Shown: one piece after another, positions 26,538 to 35,613 of the stretch
How the letters are laid out: each line of letters starts with the position of its first letter
How positions within the stretch are numbered: position 1 is the stretch's first letter
Origin: Verrucomicrobiota bacterium
GTDB lineage: Bacteria; Verrucomicrobiota; Verrucomicrobiia; Opitutales; UBA953
Assembly: GCA_014193315.1 (NCBI GenBank)
Contig: BJHS01000005.1
Location: 62,001-126,000 of the forward strand
Length of the DNA: 64,000 nucleotides
Reading direction: 5' to 3'
Notes under the pieces: generated by a model
Databases searched by the model: none
The model's input: only the letters and a program-made list of their open reading frames with translations
Told to the model about the DNA's origin: nothing
Position numbers and translations under genes: made by a program

Positions 26538-29177
26538 ATGCGCAAGAAACCCACCAAGTCCTCCGAAGCCCCCCTTGGCGCCGGTGCCAAGACCCTGGTC
26601 ATCGCCGAGAAGCCCTCCGTCGCCGCCGACCTTGCCAAGGTCCTCAAGGTGCCGAAGTCCGGCGATGCCTTCGAGAACGACATCTGGGTGATCTCCTCCG
26701 CGGTCGGCCACCTCGCCGAACTCGTCGAACCGCATGAGCTAAACCCCGACTGGAAGTCCTGGACGCTCAAGAACCTCCCCATTCTTCCACCTAACTTCGA
26801 TGGCACCTTGGCCAAAGGGGTCCTCCGCCCTCGGACCGAGCGCGGGGCGGGCGAAAAATACCAACAACTGAAGAAACTCCTGCTCCGTAAGGACATCGGT
26901 TGCGTCGTCAATGCGTGCGACGCGGGCCGCGAGGGCGAGCTCATCTTCCATATGATCTGCGTGCTGGCGGGCGCGAAGCTCCCGGAAAAACGCCTCTGGC
27001 TGACCAGCATGACCCCGGCGGCCATTCAGGGATCCTTTGATCAACTGCTGGACGTCTCCGAGAAGGCTGGGCTTCGCTCTGCCTCCATCTGTCGCTCGCA
27101 GTCCGACTGGATCGTCGGGCTTAACCTGACCCGGGCGGCCAGCAAGATGCTCGGTGGTGGCAAGATTTCCAAGGAAAGCGTCCACCCCGTCGGTCGCGTT
27201 CAGACCCCGACCTTGATGTTGGTGGTCCGTCGCGAACTCGAAATCCGGAACTTCGTCCCCAAGGCTTTCTGGCGCGTCATCGCCGACTTTGGTGTGACTT
27301 CCGGTCACTACTTCGGCAACGCCCAGGTCCCCGGCGTCACCGAGCGTAAGGAAGCGGACCGCTTCTACGAACAAGCCCAGGCCCAACAGGTCGCCGCGGA
27401 AGCCCTGCAAATCGGGTTCGGCACGGTGGTCGACGAGCGTAAGCCCAAGAAGGATAGCGCCCCGCGCCTTTTCGACCTCACGACCCTCCAGCGTGAAGGC
27501 AATCGCCGCTTCGGCTTCTCCGCCAAGACGACGCTCGCCGCCGCCCAAACCCTTTACGAACGCCACAAGGCACTCACCTACCCGCGTACCGACTCGCAAT
27601 ACCTGCCCGAAGACTACGTCGCCAACGCCAAGATGGTGCTCGAGTCTCTCCACGGTGCCCACTCGGCCGGTACCTTCGCCCAAGAAGCCCTCGCCAAAGG
27701 CTGGGTCGATTCCGCCGGCCGCCGCGTCTTCGATAACAAGAAGGTCAGCGACCACTTCGCGATTGTCCCGACGGGCACCATGCCCGACGGCCTTTCCGAC
27801 GTGGAACGCAAAATCTACGACCTGGTCGTCCGTCGCTTCGTCGCGGTCTTCTTCCCCATGGCCGAGTTTGAGGAAACGGTCCGTACCACCACCGTCGGCA
27901 CGCACCAGTTCCGCACGGCGGGCAAAGTGCTCGTCTTTGCCGGTTGGCGAGCCGTCTGGGGGCAGGAAGCCGATGCCGAGGACGACAAGGATAAGGAAGG
28001 CGCCGCCACCCTGCCTGCGCTGGCCCCGGGGGACGGGGAACCGCCGAAGGCCAAGGTCCATGGCATCGAAACCCGTGAGGACGCCACCAAGCCGCCCGCG
28101 CGCTACAATGAAGCCTCTTTGCTCGGTGCCATGGAGAACGCCGGCAAGCAGTTGGACGACGAAGCCCTGGCCGAAGCCATGAAGGAACGCGGTCTCGGCA
28201 CCCCGGCCACGCGCGCGGCCACCATCGAAGGCCTCTTGGGTCAAAAGTACATCGAGCGCCAGGGCAAGGAACTCGTTCCGTTGGGCAAGGCCTTCAAGCT
28301 GGAGCGCTTCCTGACTTCCAACGAATTATTGATGCTCGCCGACCCGGTGCTCACGGGCGAATGGGAACACAAGCTGCGCGAGATGGAGCGCGATCGGCTG
28401 GACCCGACGGCCTTCATGACCGGCATCAAGGACCAGGTGACCCAGATGATCGCCAAGGTGAAGACCTTCATCGACCACCCGATCGCCGCGGAGCCGCTCG
28501 ACCCGGTCGTGCTATCACCCGGTGGCACACCGATGCTCGCCGACGACCGCAAGTATGTCTCGTCCGAGATGATCACCCAAGGCAAAAAGACCGTCCCGGC
28601 TATCCTCGTTTACCGCGAGCTCGGTGGGCGCCCGCTCACCCCGGCTGAACTGACGGAGCTACTCGCTCAGCGGCGCATCGGGCCCTTCAATGACTTCCGC
28701 TCGCTCAAGTCTGGTCGCAACTATTCCGGCTATATCAAGCTCGAGGATAAGGACGGCCAACTCCGCTCGGCCCTCGACCTCCCGCCGCGCGACGGCGATC
28801 CAGATGGCGCCCCGTTCGACCCCGAATGGCCGACCTTGGGCAACTGCCCCGTCAGCGGCCTGCCGGTCCAAGTGACGCCGGCTGCAGGTTATCGGGTGTG
28901 CCCGTCCAAGGCTAAGGAGGCCGGTGCCAAGAAGACGTTCAGCCTCAACTCCGAGATGTTGAAGAGCCCGATCACTCCCGACGATGTCCGCAAACTGCTC
29001 AATGAAGGGAAGACCGGGTTGAAGAAGTTCGTCTCCAATCGGACCCGGCGCACCTTCGAAGCCTTCCTCGTGGCCGACAAGGAGAAGGGGTGGTGGTTCG
29101 AGTTTCCCCCGCGCAAGGCCAAGGTCCCGAAGTCGGAAAAGACAGAACCGAAGACCGACGGCGACCAGCCGTTCTGA
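26538..29177 (+). CDS. topB: DNA topoisomerase III (type IA)
   Basis: Type IA topoisomerase that cuts one strand and decatenates. The Toprim start TLVIAEKPSVAADLAKVL is near residue 18, DAGREGEL near 138, and the active-site Tyr is about residue 348 in TYPRTDSQYLP. It has 879 residues; the extra length is a C-terminal extension (about 740-879) with two TopB-type tail modules, including NCPVSGLPV and GLKKFVSNRTRRTFEAFL, and a Lys/Glu-rich end. The TopB layout and the lack of C4 zinc fingers separate it from TopA. It ends directly against the stop of the convergent gene. Confidence 0.92.
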   Translation: MRKKPTKSSEAPLGAGAKTLVIAEKPSVAADLAKVLKVPKSGDAFENDIWVISSAVGHLAELVEPHELNPDWKSWTLKNLPILPPNFDGTLAKGVLRPRTERGAGEKYQQLKKLLLRKDIGCVVNACDAGREGELIFHMICVLAGAKLPEKRLWLTSMTPAAIQGSFDQLLDVSEKAGLRSASICRSQSDWIVGLNLTRAASKMLGGGKISKESVHPVGRVQTPTLMLVVRRELEIRNFVPKAFWRVIADFGVTSGHYFGNAQVPGVTERKEADRFYEQAQAQQVAAEALQIGFGTVVDERKPKKDSAPRLFDLTTLQREGNRRFGFSAKTTLAAAQTLYERHKALTYPRTDSQYLPEDYVANAKMVLESLHGAHSAGTFAQEALAKGWVDSAGRRVFDNKKVSDHFAIVPTGTMPDGLSDVERKIYDLVVRRFVAVFFPMAEFEETVRTTTVGTHQFRTAGKVLVFAGWRAVWGQEADAEDDKDKEGAATLPALAPGDGEPPKAKVHGIETREDATKPPARYNEASLLGAMENAGKQLDDEALAEAMKERGLGTPATRAATIEGLLGQKYIERQGKELVPLGKAFKLERFLTSNELLMLADPVLTGEWEHKLREMERDRLDPTAFMTGIKDQVTQMIAKVKTFIDHPIAAEPLDPVVLSPGGTPMLADDRKYVSSEMITQGKKTVPAILVYRELGGRPLTPAELTELLAQRRIGPFNDFRSLKSGRNYSGYIKLEDKDGQLRSALDLPPRDGDPDGAPFDPEWPTLGNCPVSGLPVQVTPAAGYRVCPSKAKEAGAKKTFSLNSEMLKSPITPDDVRKLLNEGKTGLKKFVSNRTRRTFEAFLVADKEKGWWFEFPPRKAKVPKSEKTEPKTDGDQPF

Positions 29178-30026
29178 TCACTTTCGACTCTGCCCACCCG
29201 CCGAGGGCTTGGTCGTGACGTTCTCGGACGGCATGGCCGGCAACCCAGGTTGGGCCATTTCCCAGGATTGCCGGGGCAGTCGGGCTAACCAAGGAAGTCG
29301 AAGTTCCTGCTCCATGTCGCGCAGCTCCTTGAGGTCATCGGGCGAGCCATCTTCCTCGAGCCGTAAGGTTTTCAACCAATGCGCCCGATACCAATTGTAC
29401 GCTTCCCGGCGACGGTCGAGTTTCCAAAGGTTGGCGGCGGCGAAGCGGGCCGCGAACCAAGGGGCCCCTCGGGTCTCCGCCGCGCGACGGTAGTAATCGG
29501 CGGATAAAGCCAGGTCCTTGAGCTTTAACTCGGCAACCAAGGCGGCGCTGGCCAGCAAGGCCGGGCTGCCGCCGGTGCTGACGATGCCTTCATCCAGCAA
29601 GTCCAGGCCGCGCCGGGCGTAAGTTCGAAACACGTGCTCTTGGATATCCCGGGGTACTTTGGCGTAGCCGCCGCGTCGGCGAATCTCCCAGTGTGCCATG
29701 TCATTGGCGATGGAAAGACCGGTGTTCTCCCAGAAAAACCGGGAACGGGGATCAAGCGCACAGGCCGTGCGCATGAGCAACTCGGTCCCGGCTCGGTCCG
29801 TCTTCTGCTCCCAGAGCACATACCCGCGGATCCACGTGAAGTCGGCCACGACGGTGCGGAAACCTCCCAGCGTGCCCAGGAGCACGCCCTGCCCGACCGT
29901 CGGCTCGAGTTGGCGTCGGCCGATCTCGGGCAGGCAAAGCCGGGCATGACGCCAGGACAGTTCTGCCAGCAGGCCCACCCCAAGGAAAAGCACCCCGAAT
30001 CCACACCACGGCAGCCAGCGTCGCAT
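29178..30026 (-). CDS. Membrane-anchored protein in an ABC exporter operon, unknown function
   Basis: A 282-residue protein with one N-terminal membrane segment (residues 5-22) and a soluble rest. The soluble part has FTWIRGYVLWEQKTDR and a run of helices with Ala/Leu/Tyr spacing (SADYYRRAAETRG, AANLWKLDRRREAYNWY) suggestive of TPR-like repeats. I do not recognise the family. It starts two bases after the stop of the ABC permease, so it is the last gene of the acylphosphatase-ABC operon. A longer frame up to 30476 lies inside the permease gene and is not credible. Confidence 0.72.
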   Translation of the reverse strand: MRRWLPWCGFGVLFLGVGLLAELSWRHARLCLPEIGRRQLEPTVGQGVLLGTLGGFRTVVADFTWIRGYVLWEQKTDRAGTELLMRTACALDPRSRFFWENTGLSIANDMAHWEIRRRGGYAKVPRDIQEHVFRTYARRGLDLLDEGIVSTGGSPALLASAALVAELKLKDLALSADYYRRAAETRGAPWFAARFAAANLWKLDRRREAYNWYRAHWLKTLRLEEDGSPDDLKELRDMEQELRLPWLARLPRQSWEMAQPGLPAMPSENVTTKPSAGGQSRK

Positions 30027-30028
30027 GC

Positions 30029-30862
30029 TTAGATTTCCCTCCGCCGGAAGAGGAAGCTCGCCAAGGCGAGGAAGGCCACGATGTAGGCAAGGCCGGAGGC
30101 AAAGACCCAAGGTAACGTACCATCGTGAACTTGGTGTGGCGCCAGCACCAACGCATCGCCGAGATTGAACTGCTGCAGGTTGGGCAAGAGGTGCGTGAGC
30201 AACCATAACGCCGCCCGCCCGAGACCGGCCTCCGCAGGCTTGAGCAGAAGGTCCTGCGAGAGCCATTGCAACTGCCCGGCGAGCACGGCCAAGGCTCCCA
30301 CCACCACCGCAAAAAGGAAAGTGCGCGCGGCGGCGGCGACGGTCAGGACCATCGCCACGACCACGCCGAGGCGTAACCATTGGAGCAACGCGAAGAGCCC
30401 GAGTCCGGCCGCATCGAATTCCGGGGGCGAGAGGCGACGCTCCGCGGCGAGCGCGGCCAGTTCGGCGGCGCGCCACCCCAACATCACCCCGAGCAAGCCA
30501 ACCAAGGCGATCACGAAAACGCCGAGCACAGCCCAGGTGCCAAGGAACTTGCCGACGAGGAATTCGCCGCGGCCAAGGGGTTTCGCCAACAAGGTCAGCG
30601 CGGTACGGTTATCGAGCTCCGCGAAGAAAAGTTGGGCGGTCATCACGACGCCGAGCATGGAGCCAAAGAGGAAAAGTCCGCCAAAACCGAAGTCGGCGAT
30701 GAATTTAAGTTCGCTGTGGCCGAAGTCGAAGACGCGGATCGCACTCGAGGAGAGGACCAAGACGGCGCCCAGCACGAAAAGGAAAGCGAAGAAGCGTTGG
30801 CGAATCGCCTCCAGAAAGGTGATCCGAGCGATCCAGAGGCAGCGGGATAAGGCAGCTTTCAT
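30029..30862 (-). CDS. ABC-2 type transporter permease
   Basis: An inner-membrane permease of 277 residues with about six hydrophobic segments. The N-terminal RITFLEAIRQRFFAFLF and the ELDNRTALTLLAKPLGRGEFLVGKFLG segment are typical of ABC-2/NosY-like permeases. It overlaps the ATPase gene by four bases and forms an ATPase-permease exporter with it. The substrate cannot be read from sequence. Confidence 0.87.
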   Translation of the reverse strand: MKAALSRCLWIARITFLEAIRQRFFAFLFVLGAVLVLSSSAIRVFDFGHSELKFIADFGFGGLFLFGSMLGVVMTAQLFFAELDNRTALTLLAKPLGRGEFLVGKFLGTWAVLGVFVIALVGLLGVMLGWRAAELAALAAERRLSPPEFDAAGLGLFALLQWLRLGVVVAMVLTVAAAARTFLFAVVVGALAVLAGQLQWLSQDLLLKPAEAGLGRAALWLLTHLLPNLQQFNLGDALVLAPHQVHDGTLPWVFASGLAYIVAFLALASFLFRRREI

Positions 30863-31716
30863 GCGTCGCGACTACCGGTGACGAGCTCGCGGAAAAGCTC
30901 CTCGAGCGACCGGCGGGGGTGGGTGACGGAACCAAGCGTGGCTCCATGAGCGGCGAGCGCTGTTTCGGCGGCGGCGAGGGCCGCCGGAGTCAGTTCCGCC
31001 ACCGTGAGGACGTGCCGGTCGCGCCTTTCCAGGACCTCTTCGACGGCACCTTCCAGGACGAGCCGGCCCTTATCCATGATGGCGACCCGGTCGCAGACCT
31101 GCTCGACCTGGCCGAGTAAATGGGAGCAAAGCACCACTGTCTTGCCGCGGGTCCGCATCGCTTCGATGATTCGGCCGATGGCGGCGGCCCCGACGGGGTC
31201 GACCCCGGCGGTGGGTTCATCCAAGATAACCAGTTCAGGGTCGTGGACGATGGCTTGGGCGAGACCGATGCGTTGGAGCATCCCTTTGGAGTAGGTCCCG
31301 ACGCGGCGCTCGGAGGCTTCGGACATCGCGACGAGCGCCAGGGCTTCGTCGACCGCCGCCTCCACCCGATCTGAGGGAACGCCGCTGAGGTGCGCGCAAT
31401 AACGGACGAGTTCCCGTCCGCTCAGAAATTTGTGAAAATAAGGCGCCTCAGGCAAGAAGCCGGTGCGCGCCCGGGCGGCCGGGGTCGCTGACGGCAAACC
31501 GAGGATGGAGATTTCTCCGGAGGTCGCGGTCACCAGACCCAGGATGATTTTCAAGGTCGTGCTCTTGCCGCACCCATTCGGGCCGAGAAGGCCGAAGACT
31601 TGACCGCGCGGGATCGATAAAGACAGGTCGTCGACCGCGCGTAGCTTGAGACCCTTCAGGCCGATACGGAAATCCTTCGTGAGATTCCGGACGGAAATAG
31701 CCGGCTCCGCGTTCAT
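30859..31716 (-). CDS. ABC exporter ATPase
   Basis: ATP-binding subunit of 285 residues: Walker A GPNGCGKST near residue 46, signature TYSKGMLQRIGLAQA, Walker B LVILDEPTAGVDP, and the switch His in LCSHLL. The family resembles ATPases of ABC-2 exporters (CcmA/NodI/NosF type). The last 70 residues form a small C-terminal domain common in this group. It overlaps acylphosphatase upstream and the permease downstream by four bases each. Confidence 0.93.
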   Translation of the reverse strand: MNAEPAISVRNLTKDFRIGLKGLKLRAVDDLSLSIPRGQVFGLLGPNGCGKSTTLKIILGLVTATSGEISILGLPSATPAARARTGFLPEAPYFHKFLSGRELVRYCAHLSGVPSDRVEAAVDEALALVAMSEASERRVGTYSKGMLQRIGLAQAIVHDPELVILDEPTAGVDPVGAAAIGRIIEAMRTRGKTVVLCSHLLGQVEQVCDRVAIMDKGRLVLEGAVEEVLERRDRHVLTVAELTPAALAAAETALAAHGATLGSVTHPRRSLEELFRELVTGSRDA

Positions 31717-31994
31717 CGTCGGATGAAGAAGTCGGTGGAGGTACGGACCCCGGCGAAATCCCGCGACTCCGCGGTGCGGATGTAGCCATTCATCGTCTTG
31801 GCGAGCTGCTCGGTGTAGGCATCGACCTCCTGGCCCGAGCCTTCGACGTGCACATAGACCCGGCCATCCGCCAGGTTCTGCACAAACCCAGTGATATCGT
31901 AACTGCGGGCCACACTTAGGGCTTGGGCACGAAAACCGACCCCCTGGACTCGACCAGTGTACCAGACTTCACGATGGGAGACATGGGTTGACAT
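31713..31994 (-). CDS. acyP: Acylphosphatase
   Basis: A 93-residue enzyme that hydrolyses acyl phosphates such as acetyl or carbamoyl phosphate. The signature GRVQGVGFRAQ holds the catalytic Arg, and GFVQNLADGRVYVHVEG holds the catalytic Asn. The C-terminus has the usual strand. ATG 31994 is preceded by GTG 31997; either could be the start. The head position in an ABC exporter operon is unusual and may only reflect compaction. Confidence 0.93.
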   Translation of the reverse strand: MSTHVSHREVWYTGRVQGVGFRAQALSVARSYDITGFVQNLADGRVYVHVEGSGQEVDAYTEQLAKTMNGYIRTAESRDFAGVRTSTDFFIRR

Positions 31995-32052
31995 CACGTC
32001 GGATTAATGAAATGTTCTGGACTCTCATCTGCCAAGCAACTGCAATATATCC

Positions 32053-32349
32053 ATGCACCTCCCTCTTGCCTTTCTAGATGGTCCCGTGATCTGGGTTGTC
32101 CTCTTTGTCGTTCTCCTGCTTTTCGGCGGTTCCAAGCTGCCGGAACTGGCCCGCGGGATGGGCAAGGCCAAGCGCGAGTTCAAGAAGGCTTCTGAAGAGG
32201 TCGAGGACGAGGTCCGGAATGCCGTCCACGAAGACGAACTCCGCAAGGCCCGCCTCAAGACCATCGAAGACGAGGAACGGGCCCGCGTTCGCTCCAAAAT
32301 CGAGGAAGAAGAGCGCGCCAAGCGAGCCCAGGACGGCAAGCAGAACTAA
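32053..32349 (+). CDS. tatA: Twin-arginine translocase subunit TatA/TatE
   Basis: Pore-forming subunit of the Tat pathway. Residues 10-26 are the transmembrane helix, followed by the hinge and amphipathic helix FGGSKLPELARGMGKAKREF. A long charged tail of about 60 residues (Glu/Lys/Arg-rich, probably helical) ends the 98-residue protein. tatC is not in the window. The upstream DNA has no Shine-Dalgarno sequence. A hairpin terminator follows. Confidence 0.93.
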   Translation: MHLPLAFLDGPVIWVVLFVVLLLFGGSKLPELARGMGKAKREFKKASEEVEDEVRNAVHEDELRKARLKTIEDEERARVRSKIEEEERAKRAQDGKQN

Positions 32350-32355
32350 CTCCCC

Positions 32356-32383
32356 AGGGGCCGGTAACGGCCCCTAATTATTT
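32356..32383 (+). terminator. Terminator between tatA and ribE
   Basis: AGGGGCC (32356-32362), loop GGTAAC, GGCCCCT (32369-32375) form a perfect 7-bp stem, followed by the A/T-rich AATTATTT. This fits an intrinsic terminator for tatA. Confidence 0.7.
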
Positions 32384-32389
32384 CCTGGC

Positions 32390-32986
32390 ATGTTCACGGG
32401 TCTCGTCCAAGCAACCGGTCGCCTCGCGACCTCTGTGCCTCGCCCCCTCGGCGGGCTTCGCTTGACCGTGGAGTCGCCCCTGTTCACCCAAGTTCGGACC
32501 GGCGATAGCATCGCCCATAACGGCTGCTGCCTGACGGTGACCGAGCACTCCGGGGGTCAGGCCTCGTTTGACCTACTCGCGGAGACGCTACGATTGACCA
32601 ACCTCGGTAAGTTGCAGGTCGGTGACCTGCTTAATCTCGAGCCCAGTCTCCTTCCCACCGATCGCCTCGGTGGCCACTTCGTGACAGGCCATGTCGATGC
32701 GGTCGGCACCATCGCCTTCCTCGGCCAAGATGGTGCCGATTGGCGACTCGACGTCACCGCCCCGGCCGAACTCCTTCCCTTGATCGTCCCGAAAGGCTGC
32801 ATTGCCGTGGACGGCATGTCGCTGACGGTGGCGGAACTCATTCCCGGTGGTTTCCGCATCTGGATCATCCCCCACACTTTGGCCGTGACGAATCTTGCCC
32901 GGCGGCATGCTGGCGACAGCGTTAATCTGGAAACCGATCTGCTGGCTAAATACGCCGCCAGACTCCTCCGCCCGACGCAGGGCTAG
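32390..32986 (+). CDS. ribE: Riboflavin synthase, alpha chain
   Basis: Converts two 6,7-dimethyl-8-ribityllumazines to riboflavin. Two homologous lumazine-binding halves are visible: MFTGLVQATG at the start and GHVDAVGTI near residue 100. NGCCLTVTE and VDGMSLTVAE are the matching strands in each half. It has 198 residues. No FMN riboswitch fits into the 40 bases between it and tatA, most of which is the terminator. Its stop shares a CTAG with the stop of the convergent acyltransferase gene. Confidence 0.97.
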   Translation: MFTGLVQATGRLATSVPRPLGGLRLTVESPLFTQVRTGDSIAHNGCCLTVTEHSGGQASFDLLAETLRLTNLGKLQVGDLLNLEPSLLPTDRLGGHFVTGHVDAVGTIAFLGQDGADWRLDVTAPAELLPLIVPKGCIAVDGMSLTVAELIPGGFRIWIIPHTLAVTNLARRHAGDSVNLETDLLAKYAARLLRPTQG

Positions 32987-33675
32987 ACCCCGGAGAGCGC
33001 GTTCAGTCGCGCCTGCAGTCGCAGGGCGACCGCGGCGTCATCCTCATCGCGGGCCGGGCACCCGAATTCCTCAAAAGTCACCACGACCCGTGAGAACGGG
33101 AACGGCAGTGCGAACCGATCCCAGTTCCGCAACCGCCAGCAATGGGAATAATCCAAACCCATCAAGATCATCGGGCGGGCCGTCAACTTGGCCAAGGACA
33201 CTACGCCAGGCTTGCAGACGCGGGCGGGGCCCTTGGGGCCATCCGGGGTGACGCCGGCATGCTCCCCTCCCTTGACAACCCGGGTCAAGGTCATCAAGGC
33301 CGCCACCCCGCGACGGTTGGAGGAACCACGCACGGCCTTAAGTCCCATCAGGTTGAAGAAGGCCACCAGCCAACCGCCATCCTTGCTGGTGCTGATCAAG
33401 GCATTGATGGGCCGTTTGAAGAACTTCCGAGCGACATAGCCGGAAACAAAAAGCCGGTCATGCCACAGGACGATGATCTGGCCACCCTCGTGGTCATCAA
33501 TGGGTCCGCGGTTGGCATGCAGGCGCAAGGTCGACAACCAGAGACGGAGCAGCAAGGCAAAGGGGCCGACCCACAGCCAGTGATACCAAGGCACCACGGC
33601 GGGAGTATCGATTTCTGAGGGAGCCGGTAAGGACACGCCCACACTTACGCACCTCCGGGACCCGAGTTCAAACAC
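32983..33675 (-). CDS. DUF374 lysophospholipid acyltransferase-like protein
   Basis: A 230-residue membrane-associated protein with one hydrophobic N-terminal segment (about residues 30-50). LWHDRLF is the His-x-Asp-type acyltransferase site, and TSKDGG, the VRGSSNRRGVAAL stretch and TPDGPKGPAR match DUF374. Such proteins are related to LpxL/LpxM acyltransferases; a role in acylating lipid A or another lipid is plausible. The start is uncertain: GTG 33675 directly follows the NUDIX stop and other GTG codons lie downstream. Confidence 0.85.
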   Translation of the reverse strand: MFELGSRRCVSVGVSLPAPSEIDTPAVVPWYHWLWVGPFALLLRLWLSTLRLHANRGPIDDHEGGQIIVLWHDRLFVSGYVARKFFKRPINALISTSKDGGWLVAFFNLMGLKAVRGSSNRRGVAALMTLTRVVKGGEHAGVTPDGPKGPARVCKPGVVSLAKLTARPMILMGLDYSHCWRLRNWDRFALPFPFSRVVVTFEEFGCPARDEDDAAVALRLQARLNALSGV

Positions 33676-34221
33676 TTATGGGAGGCCGAGCGCCCGGCGG
33701 ACGCCAGCCCGAGCTAGGAGGTGCCGCAGCGGGGGGGCAAACTCCTCCGGTTGAGCGTCCATCCAAGCGACCACCTCGGCCGGGTATCGCCAGCGCACGG
33801 CGTCGACCTCGAAAGGAGCGAGTCGCAGCGCCTCCGGAGGGCGGCGCAGCAAATAGGAGCGGACAAACTCGTGCCCAAGCTCCACGTGACAAGGGGCGTA
33901 ATCGATCTCGGCCAGCGCGGTGGGCGCGACCTGGACGCCCAATTCTTCGGCGAGTTCGCGGGTGGCGGCGGAGACATAGGTCTCGCCGGCATCGACGTGG
34001 CCGGCACAGGAGGAACTCAACAAGCCCGGGCAATGATCCTTGGCGAAGGAACGGCGCTGGAGGCAAAGCTGGCCATCCGGGCGTAGCCAAAAGATATGGA
34101 TGGCACGATGACGGAGGTGGCGACGATGAATCTCCGCCCGAAACTCGCGGCCGATGACGCGATCCTGCGCGTCGACCACGTCGAAGACCTCATCGGGGGA
34201 CTGGCCGACTTCCGGGCTCAT
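33676..34221 (-). CDS. NUDIX hydrolase
   Basis: A 181-residue NUDIX protein. The full box is present near residues 82-104: Gly, Glu six residues on, and RELAEELGV. The preceding DVVDAQDRVIGRE start and HIFWLRPDGQLCLQRRS segment resemble the YfcD/isopentenyl-diphosphate isomerase-like subgroup. The substrate is unknown. The start at 34221 overlaps the DUF45 gene by ATGA. A clean-up role on damaged nucleotides would fit the operon, which begins with mazG. Confidence 0.9.
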   Translation of the reverse strand: MSPEVGQSPDEVFDVVDAQDRVIGREFRAEIHRRHLRHRAIHIFWLRPDGQLCLQRRSFAKDHCPGLLSSSCAGHVDAGETYVSAATRELAEELGVQVAPTALAEIDYAPCHVELGHEFVRSYLLRRPPEALRLAPFEVDAVRWRYPAEVVAWMDAQPEEFAPPLRHLLARAGVRRALGLP

Positions 34222-34946
34222 GCGCGGCCCAGATCCATGATGGTATTCCACCGCTTGGTCAGTTCCCGGTCATGTTTCTTCCACTGCGGATCCCACGCCG
34301 CCAACTGGTTCCAGAAACGGTCGGAGTGATCCATGTGTCGTCGATGGGAGAGTTCATGCAGGATGACATAATCGTGCAGCATCGGCGGCAGGAGCACCAG
34401 TCGCCAGTTCAACGACAGGGCACCAGTCGAGGAGCAAGAGCCCCAGCGGGTGGTCTGATCGCGGACACTGATCTGAGCCACGCTCACACCGACCCGACTC
34501 GAGAGCCGGGCCACCGCTAACGGCAAGCCGGTCTCGGCCAAACGGCGGAGGGTACGGGCGAGGCCGGGTTCGGGGGCGGCGGTGGCGACGACCAGGTCGA
34601 CGCGGTCCTCGGTCGCGACGATGCGCACCGCATTGCGGGAGCCTTCTGTCACGCGGACTTCCATGAGGCGTTCATCTAAGGTCGCCCACGGGAATTTACA
34701 CAGGTGGTCGAGCAAGGAGGCTTGCAGGGGACGGGCTTTGGCGACCACCTTCTCCAGCCAGGCGAGGTTATCCTGGAGGAAGGCCATGGTCGCGGCTTCC
34801 GAAGCCTGCGGCGGGTAGGACAAAATCACCTTGGGACCAGGACGAACGGAGAGCCGAACGCGCACCGAGCGGGTGGAGACCTTCGGCCAAACCTCCACGG
34901 TGTGCTCGGCCAGCTGGACGACGATGGGTTGTCCGCCCGGCTTCAT
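34218..34946 (-). CDS. YgjP-like metallopeptidase (DUF45)
   Basis: A 242-residue protein with the DUF45/WLM-like zinc-peptidase pattern. RWGSCSSTG precedes the zinc site HELSHRRHMDHSDRFW near residue 197, giving HExxH with a further His. The N-terminal part supplies the usual beta strands (RSVRVRLSVRPGPKVILSYP). The cellular substrate is not known. It starts one base after the mazG stop. Confidence 0.9.
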   Translation of the reverse strand: MKPGGQPIVVQLAEHTVEVWPKVSTRSVRVRLSVRPGPKVILSYPPQASEAATMAFLQDNLAWLEKVVAKARPLQASLLDHLCKFPWATLDERLMEVRVTEGSRNAVRIVATEDRVDLVVATAAPEPGLARTLRRLAETGLPLAVARLSSRVGVSVAQISVRDQTTRWGSCSSTGALSLNWRLVLLPPMLHDYVILHELSHRRHMDHSDRFWNQLAAWDPQWKKHDRELTKRWNTIMDLGRA

Positions 34947-34947
34947 G

Positions 34948-35607
34948 CTAGTCGCCGTGGGCGTTGCGTTCGGCCGTGCTCACGACCTCGGCGGTCTGCC
35001 GACGTAAGGCGGAGTCGGGGTCGATCCCCGCGTCGCGACAGGCGGCGACCAGCTCGAACAGGCGACGACCGGCGGTCGCCTCGTCCAACCCCTGCGCCAA
35101 CTCATCGACGCGCGCGGTCTCCACGGTGGTGCCGGTATCGAGCTGTTTCTTGCGGACCTGCTTCCAGACTTCCCGGGCGGTCAACAGGGCGTTCAGCGAC
35201 GGAGGTAAGGCCTTAAAGACCGTGGGGGCGGTGCCGCCCTTTTCCTTGAGTTTGATTTGCTCCCATTGCTTCACCACCGCCTCGGCGTCCCCAAGCTTGG
35301 CACCCTCCCCGAACACGTGGGGGTGGCGGCGGATCATCTTGTCGTTCACCTCACGGGCCACGTCGTCGAAATTAAAATGCCCCGCTTCGGCTGCCATCTG
35401 GGCATGGAGGGCGACATGAAAAAGGAGGTCGCCCAGTTCTTCCCGGAGGTTGGGGGTATCGTCCCGGTCAATCGCTTGGAGCAACTCACACACCTCTTCG
35501 ACCAGGCAGTCGCAAAGGGTCCGATGGGTCTGCACCCGGTCCCAAGGGCAGCCATCCGGGGCGCGTAGACGGGCGGTGGTGGCGAGAAGCTGGTCGATGC
35601 CGGACAT
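34948..35607 (-). CDS. mazG: Nucleoside triphosphate pyrophosphohydrolase MazG
   Basis: House-cleaning enzyme that hydrolyses NTPs to NMPs. CPWDRVQTHRTLCDCLVEEVCELL near residue 20 begins with the typical CPWD and carries the ExxE metal site, and EELGDLLFHV carries the ExxD site. The 219 residues hold the N-terminal catalytic domain plus a shorter C-terminal part, less than the two full MazG domains of the E. coli protein. TTGACT lies 35 bases before the ATG. Confidence 0.94.
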   Translation of the reverse strand: MSGIDQLLATTARLRAPDGCPWDRVQTHRTLCDCLVEEVCELLQAIDRDDTPNLREELGDLLFHVALHAQMAAEAGHFNFDDVAREVNDKMIRRHPHVFGEGAKLGDAEAVVKQWEQIKLKEKGGTAPTVFKALPPSLNALLTAREVWKQVRKKQLDTGTTVETARVDELAQGLDEATAGRRLFELVAACRDAGIDPDSALRRQTAEVVSTAERNAHGD

Positions 35608-35613
35608 ACCCGC

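Noticed and set aside
26739..28244. 501-codon open frame antisense to topB
   Set aside because: Lies wholly inside topB, low-complexity Gly/Arg/Leu composition, no start context.
29178..30476. Long version of the unknown membrane protein starting at 30476
   Set aside because: The extra 150 residues are an Arg-rich shadow of the ABC permease; ATG 30026 begins a normal membrane segment right after the permease stop.
32350..32389. FMN riboswitch upstream of ribE
   Set aside because: The 40-base gap is taken up by the tatA terminator and is far too short for an FMN aptamer.
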